The position numbers were made by a program, and so were the translations under genes. 64,000 bases of DNA from JAHRAW01 sp028066695 (lineage in GTDB: Bacteria > Pseudomonadota > Gammaproteobacteria > Arenicellales > Poriferihabitantaceae): NCBI GenBank assembly GCA_963457535.1, contig OY734803.1, forward strand, positions 124,001-188,000. The letters are read 5' to 3'. Position 1 is the stretch's first letter. Every line of letters starts with the position of its first letter. Positions 47,566 to 56,800 of this stretch are shown here, piece by piece. Under the pieces are notes generated by a model. That model was not told the origin of the DNA. It did no database searches and saw nothing but the letters and a program-made list of their open reading frames with translations.

Positions 47566-47939
47566 GCGAAAATAACACATTTTAATGATTTATTTTACTG
47601 TATGCTTCCAGGGCTTTTTCTGAAAATTAGCAAATAAATCGGAATTTTACCCTAAATTATCTCCGAATAAGCCTTTTGGTTGCCGTGCTGTCATGCTCTC
47701 CAATTCACCCCCGCCTGGTACCAGCAGCATGATATTCGCAATAATCACGTTGCGTTTATCGTCCAATTCCGGGGCCGCCAAGCAACGAATCGCCGTAATC
47801 GGGAGCGTGCCGGGCGCATGCGAGTCGGCCAAAATAACCGCCAGCCCGGTCGGTGTCGGCGCGGATGCGCGTTTTTGCAGTCGGATGCGGGCTGGGCGCG
47901 TCGCGCTCCCCCGCGCCCCCTCCCCTCCGCTCGTGGCGA
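47566..47939. other. Intergenic stretch with possible gene remnant
   Basis: About 370 bases without a convincing gene. The first ~90 bases are strongly AT-rich. A minus-strand frame (from about 47832, TTG, to 47647) reads ADSHAPGTLPITAIRCLAAP, then LDDKRNVIIANIMLLVPGGG; its residue mix looks protein-like and it stays open upstream. It lacks a good start and I recognise no family. It may be the tail of a decayed gene; it may equally be chance. Confidence 0.25.
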
Positions 47940-50900
47940 CTACGGCAGCAACGCCGCGATTTTGTTCAGCACGGCGACGCGCGCGGGCGCGCCGGTGATG
48001 GAAAGCCCGGCGAAAAGTTCATCGCCGCGCAGGCCGAACAGGTAGCGCGCGATGAGGAAGCCGTCGGTTTCATCGGAGTCGCCGTCGCCGTCCACATCCA
48101 GGGCGTTGGTGGCGACGCCGTCCTGCAGCGAGGATTCGTAGTCGCGGAAATTGCCGGCGCTTTGTCCGCGAATCAAGGAGGGACCGCGCGAGCCGAGCAA
48201 ATATCTTGCGGTGATGATGCCGTCGCGGACGGTTGCCGCGGCCGCGGCGTCTCCATCGGCGGTGTTCAGGTCCAAATCAAAAGTCGCGGTGCGAATGGAG
48301 AATTCCTGCTCGGCGGTGTCGCCGGCGTTGTCGGTGACGGTGTAGGTGATTTGCGCGTCGGTTCCGGCGGCGGGCGTGCCGGAGATTTCGCGGGTCTCTT
48401 CGTCAAAGGCGAGTCCGGACGGCAGGCCGCTCACTTCGTAGGTATAGGGAGTGGAGCCGTGCTCGGCCGCGGGCAAAACCACCGGCGATGCGAGTTGCGT
48501 GTCCGCGAGGAAAATCAAATCGGCCTGCGGCGTTGCGAACGCCAGCACTTCCTGCGGCGTTCCTTCGGCGGAAGTGGACCACGCGCCGGTGCCGGCGCTG
48601 TTGACCGCGGCGACTTGCACTGAATAGACGGTGCCGTTGGTGAGGCCGGGGATCGTGTAAAACGCGTCGGTTCCCCCGGTGGAAACACCATTGGCGTCCA
48701 CCCATGAAGTAGAGCCGCTTCCCTCGGCCCAGCGAACGCGGTAGCCGCGCAACACGCCGCCGCCGAGGTCGGCATCGGCCGGCGCGGTCCAGCGCAACAT
48801 CAATCGTTGGTCGGCCGGCGCAACCGCCAGACCGCTGAGCGCGGACGCAGGTCCGGCGGTTACCGTCAAATCTATGTCAGCGCGCGCAACGCCGGCGCCG
48901 GTTGCCATGCTGTCCTGCGCCGAATAAGTGATGCGAAACAGTCCGCCCTGCGTCGGCGTGCCGGCGAGGGTGCGCGAAGATTTTGTGAACGCCACCCCGG
49001 ACGGCAGTGTGTCCCCGCTCAGCGTATAACTGAGCGGCGGAAAGCCTCCGCGCGCGGCCGGCAGGACAACGCTCTTGGCGGTGTTGTGTTGAAAGGTCAG
49101 CGCGGTCGGCGCGGCGGGCGTGAACGTCACCGGCGACACAGTCTCGGTGGTGAATCTACGCAGAGCCGCTTGGGGCGTCTTGGCGGAATCCACCACCTCA
49201 TAATTCAGAGTCCATTGCAGGAGGGAGTTGCCGATGGTTTCAGGCTCAAAATCGCCGGTGAGGGCGCGCGTGTCCGCATCAAAAGAAAAGCCGGCCGGCA
49301 GCGGATCATTCCGCGTCATCCCGAATAAGTAGGCGAAGTAAGAATACGGCGGGAAACCTCCGCTCGCCGCCGGCAAAACGGTCGTTACCGGGGCGCCCGC
49401 GTAGGAAAAGATTTTCGCCGGGGCGGGGATGCGCAGCGGTTCCGGGGTGCGGATGAGCGTGATGCTGTAAGTCTTGGTCGCGCTTCCGTCGGCGGAAGTT
49501 ACCGCGAAACGGACGGTGAGAGGAATGCCTTGCTGCAAATTCACACTGACCTCCGCCCCGCTCGCGAGCGCGGCCGCGGCGGCCGTGCCGGCGGTGACGC
49601 GAATGTTCGCGCCGGAATTCTCGGCTGTCGGGCGCAGCGCGACGCTCGCGGTCGTCTTCTCCACGGTGATTTCATAGGACAGCGTCTCTTTGTCAAAGGA
49701 AAACCCCGGCAGAGTCGTATCCGCGGTCAGACTCTGCAAATCGGCGTTGTCCTCGCCGACAAAATCAAAGGACGCGCCGGCCCAGACGCTGCCGGCGGTG
49801 GTCGCCGCGTCAAACGCGTCGCCGACGGCGATTTCCAGCGCGGCCACCTGCACATCGTATTTGCCGGGCGTCAAATTGGGAATGGAGACCATGGTGGTGG
49901 CGACGCGCGCCGATGCGGTGTAGGTGGAGACGCCGTCCGGTTTCCAGCGCGTGCGGTAACTCTGCACATTCGCGCCACCCGGCGCGCGCCAGCGCACCTG
50001 CAGCGCGCCGGCCGCGGAAGATGCCGAGAAATCGCGCGGCGGGTCGGGATGCGCCGCCGGCGCATCGAGGAAGCCGCTGCTCTCCACCCATGCGCTCTGC
50101 CCGGCCTCGCTGACCGAGGCGACCGCAAATTTCAAGGCCGCGGTCAAACGCGGCGAGTTCCAAGTCGCATCGGCGCTGCCGGTGGCGACGCCCGACGCGC
50201 CGCCGGTGCCGTCCCATGCCCCGGTATTCACGGAAGTCCAGCGCACCCGGTATTCGGTGATGGGCGCGCCGGCGACCGCGGCCGGCACATTCCAATCCAG
50301 GGAAAATGCGCTTTTTCCGCGGATTACGACAATATTCGCGGGCCGATTCGGCAGAATTTGGCGGGTCGCGACCACGCGGTAGGTCTTTTGCGCGGAGCCG
50401 TCGTCGGCGGTCACCACGATGGTGAAGATGATGCTCGCGCCGACATCCAGCGCGGTCGGCGTACTTGCCGTGCCGCTGGTTCCGGCGGCCGGCGTCCCGC
50501 TGTCCACTTGCAGCGTGAAAGACGCGTGTTCGTCGTTCAGCGTCGCGGTGATGCCGACTTCGGTGCTGGCGTTCGGGGTAACCGAGGTGTAGTCGGTGGT
50601 GTCCGCGTCAAACGCCGGCGACAAATCGCCGGAGGACATTTCCAGCGCGGAGAGGGTCGCGTCAATATTCGGCAGCGCAGTCGCTTGCGCCGCGCTCCAC
50701 GCGCCGGCGCCGACGCTGTTGACCGCGGCCGCCGCGACATCGTAGGCGGATTTTTCCAGACCGGAGATTGTATAACTGCGCGCCGATGCGGCGACGCTTT
50801 CGCCGCAATCGTTGTCGGTGGCGGTGTCGCCGTCATTGCATTCGGCGTCGTCGCCGCTCGCGTCCTGCCAGGGTCCGGGGCTGCCGGAGCCGTCGTCGCT

Positions 50901-52844
50901 TATCCGCCAGCGAACGCGGTAGTTGCTGATGGCGGCGAAGCCATCGCTCGCCGGCACCTCCCAGTTGAAGGTGATCTCGCGCCGCCCGGCGGCCGCCGAC
51001 GGATTCGCCGGCGCGCCCGGCGCGCCGACGCGCCTGACCACGATGACATAGGTCTTCTGCGAACTTCCGTCATCGGCGGTAACCGCGATGCGAAAGGTCT
51101 TTTCGCCGCCGGCGTCAATGGAAAACTCGGAACTCGCGGTTCCGCTCACGCCGGCCGCCGGGGTTTCGCTGTCTTCCTGCAGAGTGAATTGCGCGTTGGC
51201 GTCCTTCAGCACCGCGGTGATTTCGGTGCCGGTCTCGCTGTTGGCGAGCAATGCGTCGTAAGAAAAAGTCGCGACGGCAAAGGACGGCGTCAGCGAGCCG
51301 GGGGAAATCGCCAGCGCCAGCAGGGTCGCATCGGTGGAGGCGAGCGGAGTCGCCTGCGCCGCGGTGTCGCCGCTCCACGCGCTGGCGCCGGCGCTGTTGA
51401 CCGCGGCAACCGCGACATCGTAGGAGACCTTGTCCAGTCCGGTAATCTCATAGGAGGTCGCCGATGACGCGACTTCCACGCCGCACATCGCTTCGTTGCT
51501 CGCGTCGTTGTCGTTGCATTCGGCGTCATCGCCGCTCGCGTCCTGCCAGGGTCCCGGCGTTCCGGTGCCGCTGACGCGCCAGCGCACGCGGTAGGAGGCG
51601 ACCGGGCGGTCGCTGTCTTCGGCCGGGGCGGTCCAGGAAAAATTAATCGCGCGCACCGCGGCGGCCGCGGTCGGGCTGGTCGGGGTTGCCGGGGCGGTTA
51701 CCGAGAGCGGGCTGCGGCTTTGCACCGCCGACCATGCGCCGGGCGCGAAAGTGTTCAGTCCGCGCACCCGCACATCGTAGGTCAGCGCGTTGTCCAGTCC
51801 GGTGATGTCGGCGCTGCCGCTGCGCGAGGATTCTATCAACCTGCCGCAGGCGGCCGAGGTTCCGGGGTCGTTTGCCGGGGCGGCGGCGCAGTCGGCGTCG
51901 TCGCCGGCGTCATTTTGCCAGGCGCCGGCGGTCTGCGCGCCGGCGCCGTCCGGGTCGGCGGTGCGCCAAGTGAGCCGCCAGACATCCAGCCGCGGACTGC
52001 CCAACTGCCAGCGATAGTTGACGCGCAGCGCGGTATCCAGGCCGTCAAGCGTTACCGTGGGCGCCACCGGCGCGGCGGTTACGGTTCGCGGCGAGGGGCG
52101 GGAAACACTTATGTTTATCAGCGGGGACATCGAGCCGCCGTCGGTCTCCGACTCGGCGGCGTTGAACTGTGTGAAACTCGGCCCCGCCGGCAGCGCATAC
52201 ACCCGGGAACTTCCGCCGCTGGCAATCCGCTCGCGGTTCGCTCCCGGGCCAAAAAGAAAATCCCCGCCGCCCAGCGCGGTCGCCGTCACCGCAATGCCGT
52301 CGATGACGGTTGACACATTGGGTACTGTGACGCTCGATGTCGGCGAATCGGCTTGGACGGTGCGCACCACTTCACTCCCGACATAGAGCCGCACCGTCAC
52401 CGAAGTGAGCGTGCCGGTGCCGACCACGATGCCGGCCGAGGCAGACCAAGCGGTCGCGCCGGAGACTTCGGCGCCGACTTGCACATCGTATCGCCCGTCA
52501 TCCAGATTGTCCGGTTGGCCGTTTGAATCGGTCGGCTGGATGGTGTAAGTGAGGGTGCCGGCGGCGACGGAAACGCCGTCGGCGCCGTCGTCGTTGAGCC
52601 AAGCGGTGGAGCCCGCGCCTTTCGCCCAGCGGACTTTGTATGCGCTGACCGTGCCCGAGGCCGGCGCGGCCCAGCGAACATTGATCAAACTCTTGCCGCC
52701 GCCGCTGCGGTGGTTTTGCTCCAGCACCACCGAAGTCGGCTGCGCCAGCGCCTGCGGCGCCTCAAACAGCGCGGCCAGGCAAAAAACCGCCGCGGCAAAC
52801 AACGCCGCGCGCGAGCGGAAAAGGGTTTGGATTTTCGCGGGCAT
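47940..52844 (-). CDS. Giant secreted multidomain protein A (FN3, cadherin-like, Ig-like, dockerin-like)
   Basis: 1634 residues, secreted (signal about 1-34, ending PQALAQ). Domains in order: divergent N-terminal FN3-like (about 35-130) and a second beta domain (to 250); FN3 domains at about 265-380, 390-490 and 605-710 with Asp/Cys inserts; cadherin-like beta-sandwich units starting DATLLALAI (about 503), DATLSALEM (about 725) and DNADLQSLT (about 1030); FN3 at about 820-1020; three putative-Ig units (about 1138, 1246, 1434); FN3 at about 1330-1430; a dockerin-like EF-hand pair (about 1520-1612; DVDGDGDSDETDG, RYLFGLRGDEL). It ends in a tail (ITGAPARVAVLNKIAALLP) unlike copies B and C. Likely surface adhesin or matrix protein; no anchor seen. 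No clear Shine-Dalgarno. Confidence 0.8.
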   Translation of the reverse strand: MPAKIQTLFRSRAALFAAAVFCLAALFEAPQALAQPTSVVLEQNHRSGGGKSLINVRWAAPASGTVSAYKVRWAKGAGSTAWLNDDGADGVSVAAGTLTYTIQPTDSNGQPDNLDDGRYDVQVGAEVSGATAWSASAGIVVGTGTLTSVTVRLYVGSEVVRTVQADSPTSSVTVPNVSTVIDGIAVTATALGGGDFLFGPGANRERIASGGSSRVYALPAGPSFTQFNAAESETDGGSMSPLINISVSRPSPRTVTAAPVAPTVTLDGLDTALRVNYRWQLGSPRLDVWRLTWRTADPDGAGAQTAGAWQNDAGDDADCAAAPANDPGTSAACGRLIESSRSGSADITGLDNALTYDVRVRGLNTFAPGAWSAVQSRSPLSVTAPATPTSPTAAAAVRAINFSWTAPAEDSDRPVASYRVRWRVSGTGTPGPWQDASGDDAECNDNDASNEAMCGVEVASSATSYEITGLDKVSYDVAVAAVNSAGASAWSGDTAAQATPLASTDATLLALAISPGSLTPSFAVATFSYDALLANSETGTEITAVLKDANAQFTLQEDSETPAAGVSGTASSEFSIDAGGEKTFRIAVTADDGSSQKTYVIVVRRVGAPGAPANPSAAAGRREITFNWEVPASDGFAAISNYRVRWRISDDGSGSPGPWQDASGDDAECNDGDTATDNDCGESVAASARSYTISGLEKSAYDVAAAAVNSVGAGAWSAAQATALPNIDATLSALEMSSGDLSPAFDADTTDYTSVTPNASTEVGITATLNDEHASFTLQVDSGTPAAGTSGTASTPTALDVGASIIFTIVVTADDGSAQKTYRVVATRQILPNRPANIVVIRGKSAFSLDWNVPAAVAGAPITEYRVRWTSVNTGAWDGTGGASGVATGSADATWNSPRLTAALKFAVASVSEAGQSAWVESSGFLDAPAAHPDPPRDFSASSAAGALQVRWRAPGGANVQSYRTRWKPDGVSTYTASARVATTMVSIPNLTPGKYDVQVAALEIAVGDAFDAATTAGSVWAGASFDFVGEDNADLQSLTADTTLPGFSFDKETLSYEITVEKTTASVALRPTAENSGANIRVTAGTAAAAALASGAEVSVNLQQGIPLTVRFAVTSADGSATKTYSITLIRTPEPLRIPAPAKIFSYAGAPVTTVLPAASGGFPPYSYFAYLFGMTRNDPLPAGFSFDADTRALTGDFEPETIGNSLLQWTLNYEVVDSAKTPQAALRRFTTETVSPVTFTPAAPTALTFQHNTAKSVVLPAARGGFPPLSYTLSGDTLPSGVAFTKSSRTLAGTPTQGGLFRITYSAQDSMATGAGVARADIDLTVTAGPASALSGLAVAPADQRLMLRWTAPADADLGGGVLRGYRVRWAEGSGSTSWVDANGVSTGGTDAFYTIPGLTNGTVYSVQVAAVNSAGTGAWSTSAEGTPQEVLAFATPQADLIFLADTQLASPVVLPAAEHGSTPYTYEVSGLPSGLAFDEETREISGTPAAGTDAQITYTVTDNAGDTAEQEFSIRTATFDLDLNTADGDAAAAATVRDGIITARYLLGSRGPSLIRGQSAGNFRDYESSLQDGVATNALDVDGDGDSDETDGFLIARYLFGLRGDELFAGLSITGAPARVAVLNKIAALLP

Positions 52845-52934
52845 TTGTCAGATCAACATTAAAAAGAAAACGGGGAGCCGCGATTATACATTTGCCGGCG
52901 GCGGCCGGTAGAATGCGGCGAGCAGGACGAAACA
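52845..52934. promoter_or_regulatory. Divergent promoter region of unit A
   Basis: 90 bases shared by the giant gene A (minus) and the small gene (plus). A perfect TATAAT lies on the minus strand (52888-52883) and TAGAAT on the plus strand (52909-52914), about 7 bases before the predicted starts. -35 matches are poor for both, so an activator may be needed. Nearly identical to 59402-59491. Confidence 0.5.
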
Positions 52935-53480
52935 ATGAAATTTTGGGGCAGGAAGAAAGCCGCGCAACTGGCGCGGCGGCGCGGGGCGTCGTGGCTGCGG
53001 TTGCGCGCCCGCATTTTGCGGAACTCGCGGGCGGTTGAGCAGACGCTGCGCGGCGCGTCCGCGGTGGCGTTCATAGACAAACAGCGCGCCTTGCGCGCGC
53101 CGCCGGCGGCGGCGAATCCGAAAGAAGCGCGGCGCGATTATTTGCCGGTGGGAATTTTGGAAGCGGGAGCGGCGCGGCGCATCGGCGCGAAATCGCGGGT
53201 GGTGCGGCTGACCGACCGGGTGGCGGACAAGCAGTGGCATGCGCATGGCGGCGGGCTGCAATATCTTCCATTAAGCCCGAGCAAACGCAAGCGCCGGGCG
53301 GTGCCGGCGGCGTGGTATGCGGACATTCCCAAACTCCTGCGCGAAACCAAGCCGTATCGCAACCACAAAAATCGCTGGCAGTTTGATCATGCCGGCCTGA
53401 AGCGGCGGCTGGTTCTTGACTTGGATGAGGACGGTAATCCCGTCGTGATTTCCTATCACCCGAAAGAGAATTTGAAGTAG
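52935..53480 (+). CDS. Small protein with shared leader MKFWGRKKAAQLARRR; possible BECR-type nuclease domain (unit A)
   Basis: 181 residues. The first 16 are identical to those of the gene at 59492, after which the two diverge completely. The C-terminal part contains RVVRLTDRVADKQWHAHGGG, YADIPKLLRE and LVLDLDEDGNPVVISYHPKE, an order reminiscent of phage BECR/MuF-C-like nuclease domains (His motif, then a beta hairpin ending in a His), but the match is weak. Very basic N-terminus; no signal peptide. AGGA site 8 bases from the ATG. Divergent from giant gene A and convergent with B. Its last codons lie within a repeated element. Confidence 0.5.
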   Translation: MKFWGRKKAAQLARRRGASWLRLRARILRNSRAVEQTLRGASAVAFIDKQRALRAPPAAANPKEARRDYLPVGILEAGAARRIGAKSRVVRLTDRVADKQWHAHGGGLQYLPLSPSKRKRRAVPAAWYADIPKLLRETKPYRNHKNRWQFDHAGLKRRLVLDLDEDGNPVVISYHPKENLK

Positions 53481-53618
53481 TTGCCTGCCGCAATAATGCG
53501 GGGTAGTCAGGCAACCGCGGCGGAAAATGCGGGTTACTACCGAACCACTCTCGACGCCGCCAATGAGTATGCCACTGCGGAAGGCGGTGTCAAGCGGTTT
53601 GTGCAAAAAATCCGGCGG
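53471..53618 (+). repeat. Intergenic repeat copy 1 with 8-base hairpin
   Basis: Starts TTTGAAGTAG (including the small gene's stop). GTTGCCTG (53480-53487) pairs with CAGGCAAC (53508-53515), and an inner CCGCA/TGCGG nests inside. It continues to TCAAGCGGTTTGTGCAAAAA. A second copy begins 194 bases on. The hairpin may end transcription of the small gene. The antisense frame gives VVTRIFRRGCLTTPH-like peptides, which are artefacts. Confidence 0.7.
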
Positions 53619-53664
53619 AGAATTTCAGCGGATTTTTGCCGTTTGCCCCGGAAAATCGGGGAAA

Positions 53665-53812
53665 TTTGAAGTAGTTGCCTGCCGCAATGCGGGGTAGTCA
53701 GGCAACCGCGGCGGAAAATTCGGGCTACTACCGAGCCACGCTCACGCCGATGAGAAGTCTGCCACTGCAAAACGCGGTGTCAAGCGGTTTGCGCAAAAAA
53801 TCCGGCGGGGAT
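53665..53812 (+). repeat. Intergenic repeat copy 2 with 8-base hairpin
   Basis: Near-copy of 53471-53618: TTTGAAGTAG, GTTGCCTG (53674-53681) and CAGGCAAC (53699-53706), lacking the 3-base TAA insertion of copy 1 in the loop. Its right end (from 53779) is shared with the sequence before giant gene C at 60165. It suggests duplication of the 3' end of a former small gene. Confidence 0.7.
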
Positions 53813-53851
53813 TTTGGCGGAGTTTTACCCTTGCCGCCCCGCCCTGCCCGC

Positions 53852-56800
53852 TCACCCGCCCGGCAGCAGGCCGGCGATGTTTGCCGCGGTGGCGGCTTCG
53901 TCGTTCACGGTGAACCCGGCGAAGAGTTCGTCTCCGCGCAGGCCGAACAAATAGCGCGCGATGAGGAAGCCGTCGGTTTCATCGGAGTCGCCGTCGCCGT
54001 CCACATCCAGCGCGTTGGTGGCGACGCCGTCCTGCAGCGAGGATTCGTAGTCGCGGAAATTGCCGGCGCTTTGTCCGCGAATCAAGGAGGGACCGCGCGA
54101 GCCGAGCAAATATCTTGCGGTGATGATGCCGTCGCGGACGGTTGCGGCGGCCGCGGCGTTTCCGTCGGCGGTGTCAAGGTCCAAATCAAAAGTCGCGGTG
54201 CGAATGGAGAATTCCTGTTCGGCGGTGTTGCCGACGTTGTCGGTGACGGTGTAGGTGATTTGCGCGTCGGTTCCGGCCGCGGGCGTGCCGGAGATTTCGC
54301 GGGTGCCTTCGTCAAAGGCGAGTCCGGACGGCAGGCCGCTCACTTCGTAGGTGTAAGGCGTGGTTCCGTGCTCGGCCGCGGGCAACACCACCGGCGATGC
54401 AAGTTGCGTGTCCGCAAGGAAAATTAAATCGGCCTGCGGAGTCGCAAACGCCAGCACTTCCTGCGGCGTTCCTTCGGCGGAAGTTGACCACGCGCCGGTG
54501 CCGGCGCTGTTGACCGCGGCGACTTGCACCGAGTAGGCGGTGCCGTTGGTCAGGCCGGAGATCGTGTAAAACGCGTCGGTTCCCCCGGTGGAAACACCAT
54601 TGGCGTCCACCCATGAAGTGGAGCCGCTTCCCTCGGCCCAGCGGACGCGGTAATCGCGCAACACGCCGCCGCCGAGGTCGGCGTCGGCCGGCGCGGTCCA
54701 GCGCAACACGAGTCGCTGGTCGGCCGGGGTAACCGCCAAATCGCTGAGCGCGGACGCGGGTCCGGCGGTCACCGTCAAATCTATGTCGGCGCGCGCGGTG
54801 CCGGAATCGCCGGCTATCCTGTCCTGCGCCGAATAAGTGATGCGAAACAGTCCGCCCTGCGTCGGCGTGCCGCCGAGGGCGCGCGAGGATTTTGTGAACG
54901 CCAGCCCGGGCGGCAGCGTGTCCCCGCTCAGCGCATAACTGAGCGGCGCGAAACCCCCGTTCGCGGTCGGCAGGCCCAGATTCCTGGCGGTGTTGTATTC
55001 AAAAGTCAGCGCGGCCGGCACGGCGCTTGCAAATACCACCGGCCGCGCAATCGCGGTGTTGAGGGTATGCAAATCGCCTTGGGGCGTCCTGGCGGAATCC
55101 ACCACTTGGTACTGCAGATCCCATGTCAGGCCGCCAACGCCGACGTTTTCAGGGTCAAAATCGCCGGTGAGGGCGCGCGCGTCCGCATCAAAAGAAAAAC
55201 CGTCCGGCAGCGGATCATTCCGCGTCTGCCCGAGTCTATACACGAAATAGGAATACGGCGGGAAACCGCCGCTCGCCGCCGGCAGAACGGTCGTTACCGG
55301 AGCGCCCGTGTAGTAAAAGATTTCCGCCGGGCCGGAGATGCGCAGTGCATCCGGAGTGCGGATGAGCGTCACGCTGTAGGTCTTGGTCGCGCTTCCGTCG
55401 GCGGAAGTTACCGCGAAACGGACGGTGAAAGGAACGCCCTTTTGCAAATTCGCGCTGGCTTCCGCCCCGCCGGCGAGCGCGGCCGCGGCGGCCGTGCCGG
55501 CGGTGACGCGAATACTCGCGCCGGAATTCGCGGTTGTCGGGCGCAGCGCGACGCTCGCGGTCGCATTGTCCACGGTGATTTCATAGGACAGCGTCTCCCT
55601 GTCAAAGGAAAAACCCGGCGCCAGCGCGGTTTGGTCGGCGGCGTTTACCACGGACAACTCCCGCAAATCCGCGTTGTCGGTGGCGGCCGCGTCAAAAGTC
55701 GCGCTCGCCCAGACGCTGCTCAGGGTCGCCGAGGTTATCGCGTCATCCACGCCGGCTTCCAGCGCGGCGACCTGCACATCGTATTTGCCGCTCGGCAAGT
55801 TCGCGATGGAGGTCATGGTCGCGGCGACGCGCAACTCGGGCGTGTAGGTGTTCACGCCGTCCGCTTTCCAGCGCACCCGGTAACTTTGCACATCCGGGTC
55901 GGTCGGCGCCTGCCAGCGCACCTGCAGTTCGTTCGCCGAAACCGCGGAAAGATTGCGCGGCGGGTCCGGGTTGGTGGAACTCGTGCTGACGGGGCCTTGC
56001 GCGGCGCTCCACTCGCTCTGCCCGGCTTCGCTGACCGAGGCCACCGCAAACCACAGCGTTCCGTTGCGGGTCAAATTCCAAGTCGCATCGGCGCTGCCGG
56101 TGGTGATGCCGTCCGCGCCGTTGTTGCCGTTCCAGGTCGGCGGCGTGACGGTGGTAAAGCGCACCCGGTATCCGGTAATCGGCGCGCCGGCCACCGCCGC
56201 CGGCTCGTCCCAGTCCAGCGAAAACGCGGCCCGTCCGGGCGTTACCTTGAGATTGGCCGGCGCATTCGGCAGGATCGGCCGCGTCGCGACCACGGTGTAG
56301 GTTTTTTCCGCGGTTCCGTCGTCGGAAGTTACCGCGATTTTGAAGGTTACGCTCGCGCCCACCGCGATGGAGGTCGGCGCGCTTGCAACGCCGCTGGCGC
56401 CGGCGGCCGGCGTTCCGCTGTCCACTTGCAGCGTGAAAGACGCGTGTTCATCGTTCAGCGTCGCGGTGATGCCGACTTCGGCGTCCTGGTTGGGGACGAC
56501 CGCGGTGTATTCGGTGGTCGCCGCGTCAAACGCCGGCGACAAATTGCCGGACGACATTGCAAGGGCGGACAGCGTCGCGTCGTCCAAACCGGACGGCGCG
56601 GCCTGCGCTTCGCTCCATGCGCTGGGGCCGTGGAAATTGAGCGCGGCCACCGCGACATCGTAGGAGGCCTTGTCCAGTCCGGAAATCGTGTATGCGGTGG
56701 AAGACGCCGCGACTTCCACGCCGCACAGCGCGTCGTTGCCCGCGTTGTTGTCGTTGCATTCGGCGTCTTCGCCGTTCGCGTCCTGCCAGGGCCCGGGGCT

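Noticed and set aside
49530..51467. Long plus-strand reading frame (645 codons) opposite giant gene A, and similar ones opposite B and C
   Set aside because: They mirror the Ala/Gly/Arg-rich complement of the giant genes' codons, have no domains, and recur wherever the repeats recur. Antisense shadow of high-GC coding DNA.
52909..52914. Full sigma70 promoters in the divergent regions of the array
   Set aside because: Good -10 boxes exist on both strands, but I could not find acceptable -35 boxes at 16-18 bases, so only a promoter region is listed.
53271..53770. Minus-strand peptides of the type RIFRRGCLTTPH across the intergenic repeats
   Set aside because: They are translations of the palindromic repeat element; two copies give the same peptide because the DNA is repeated, not because it is coding.
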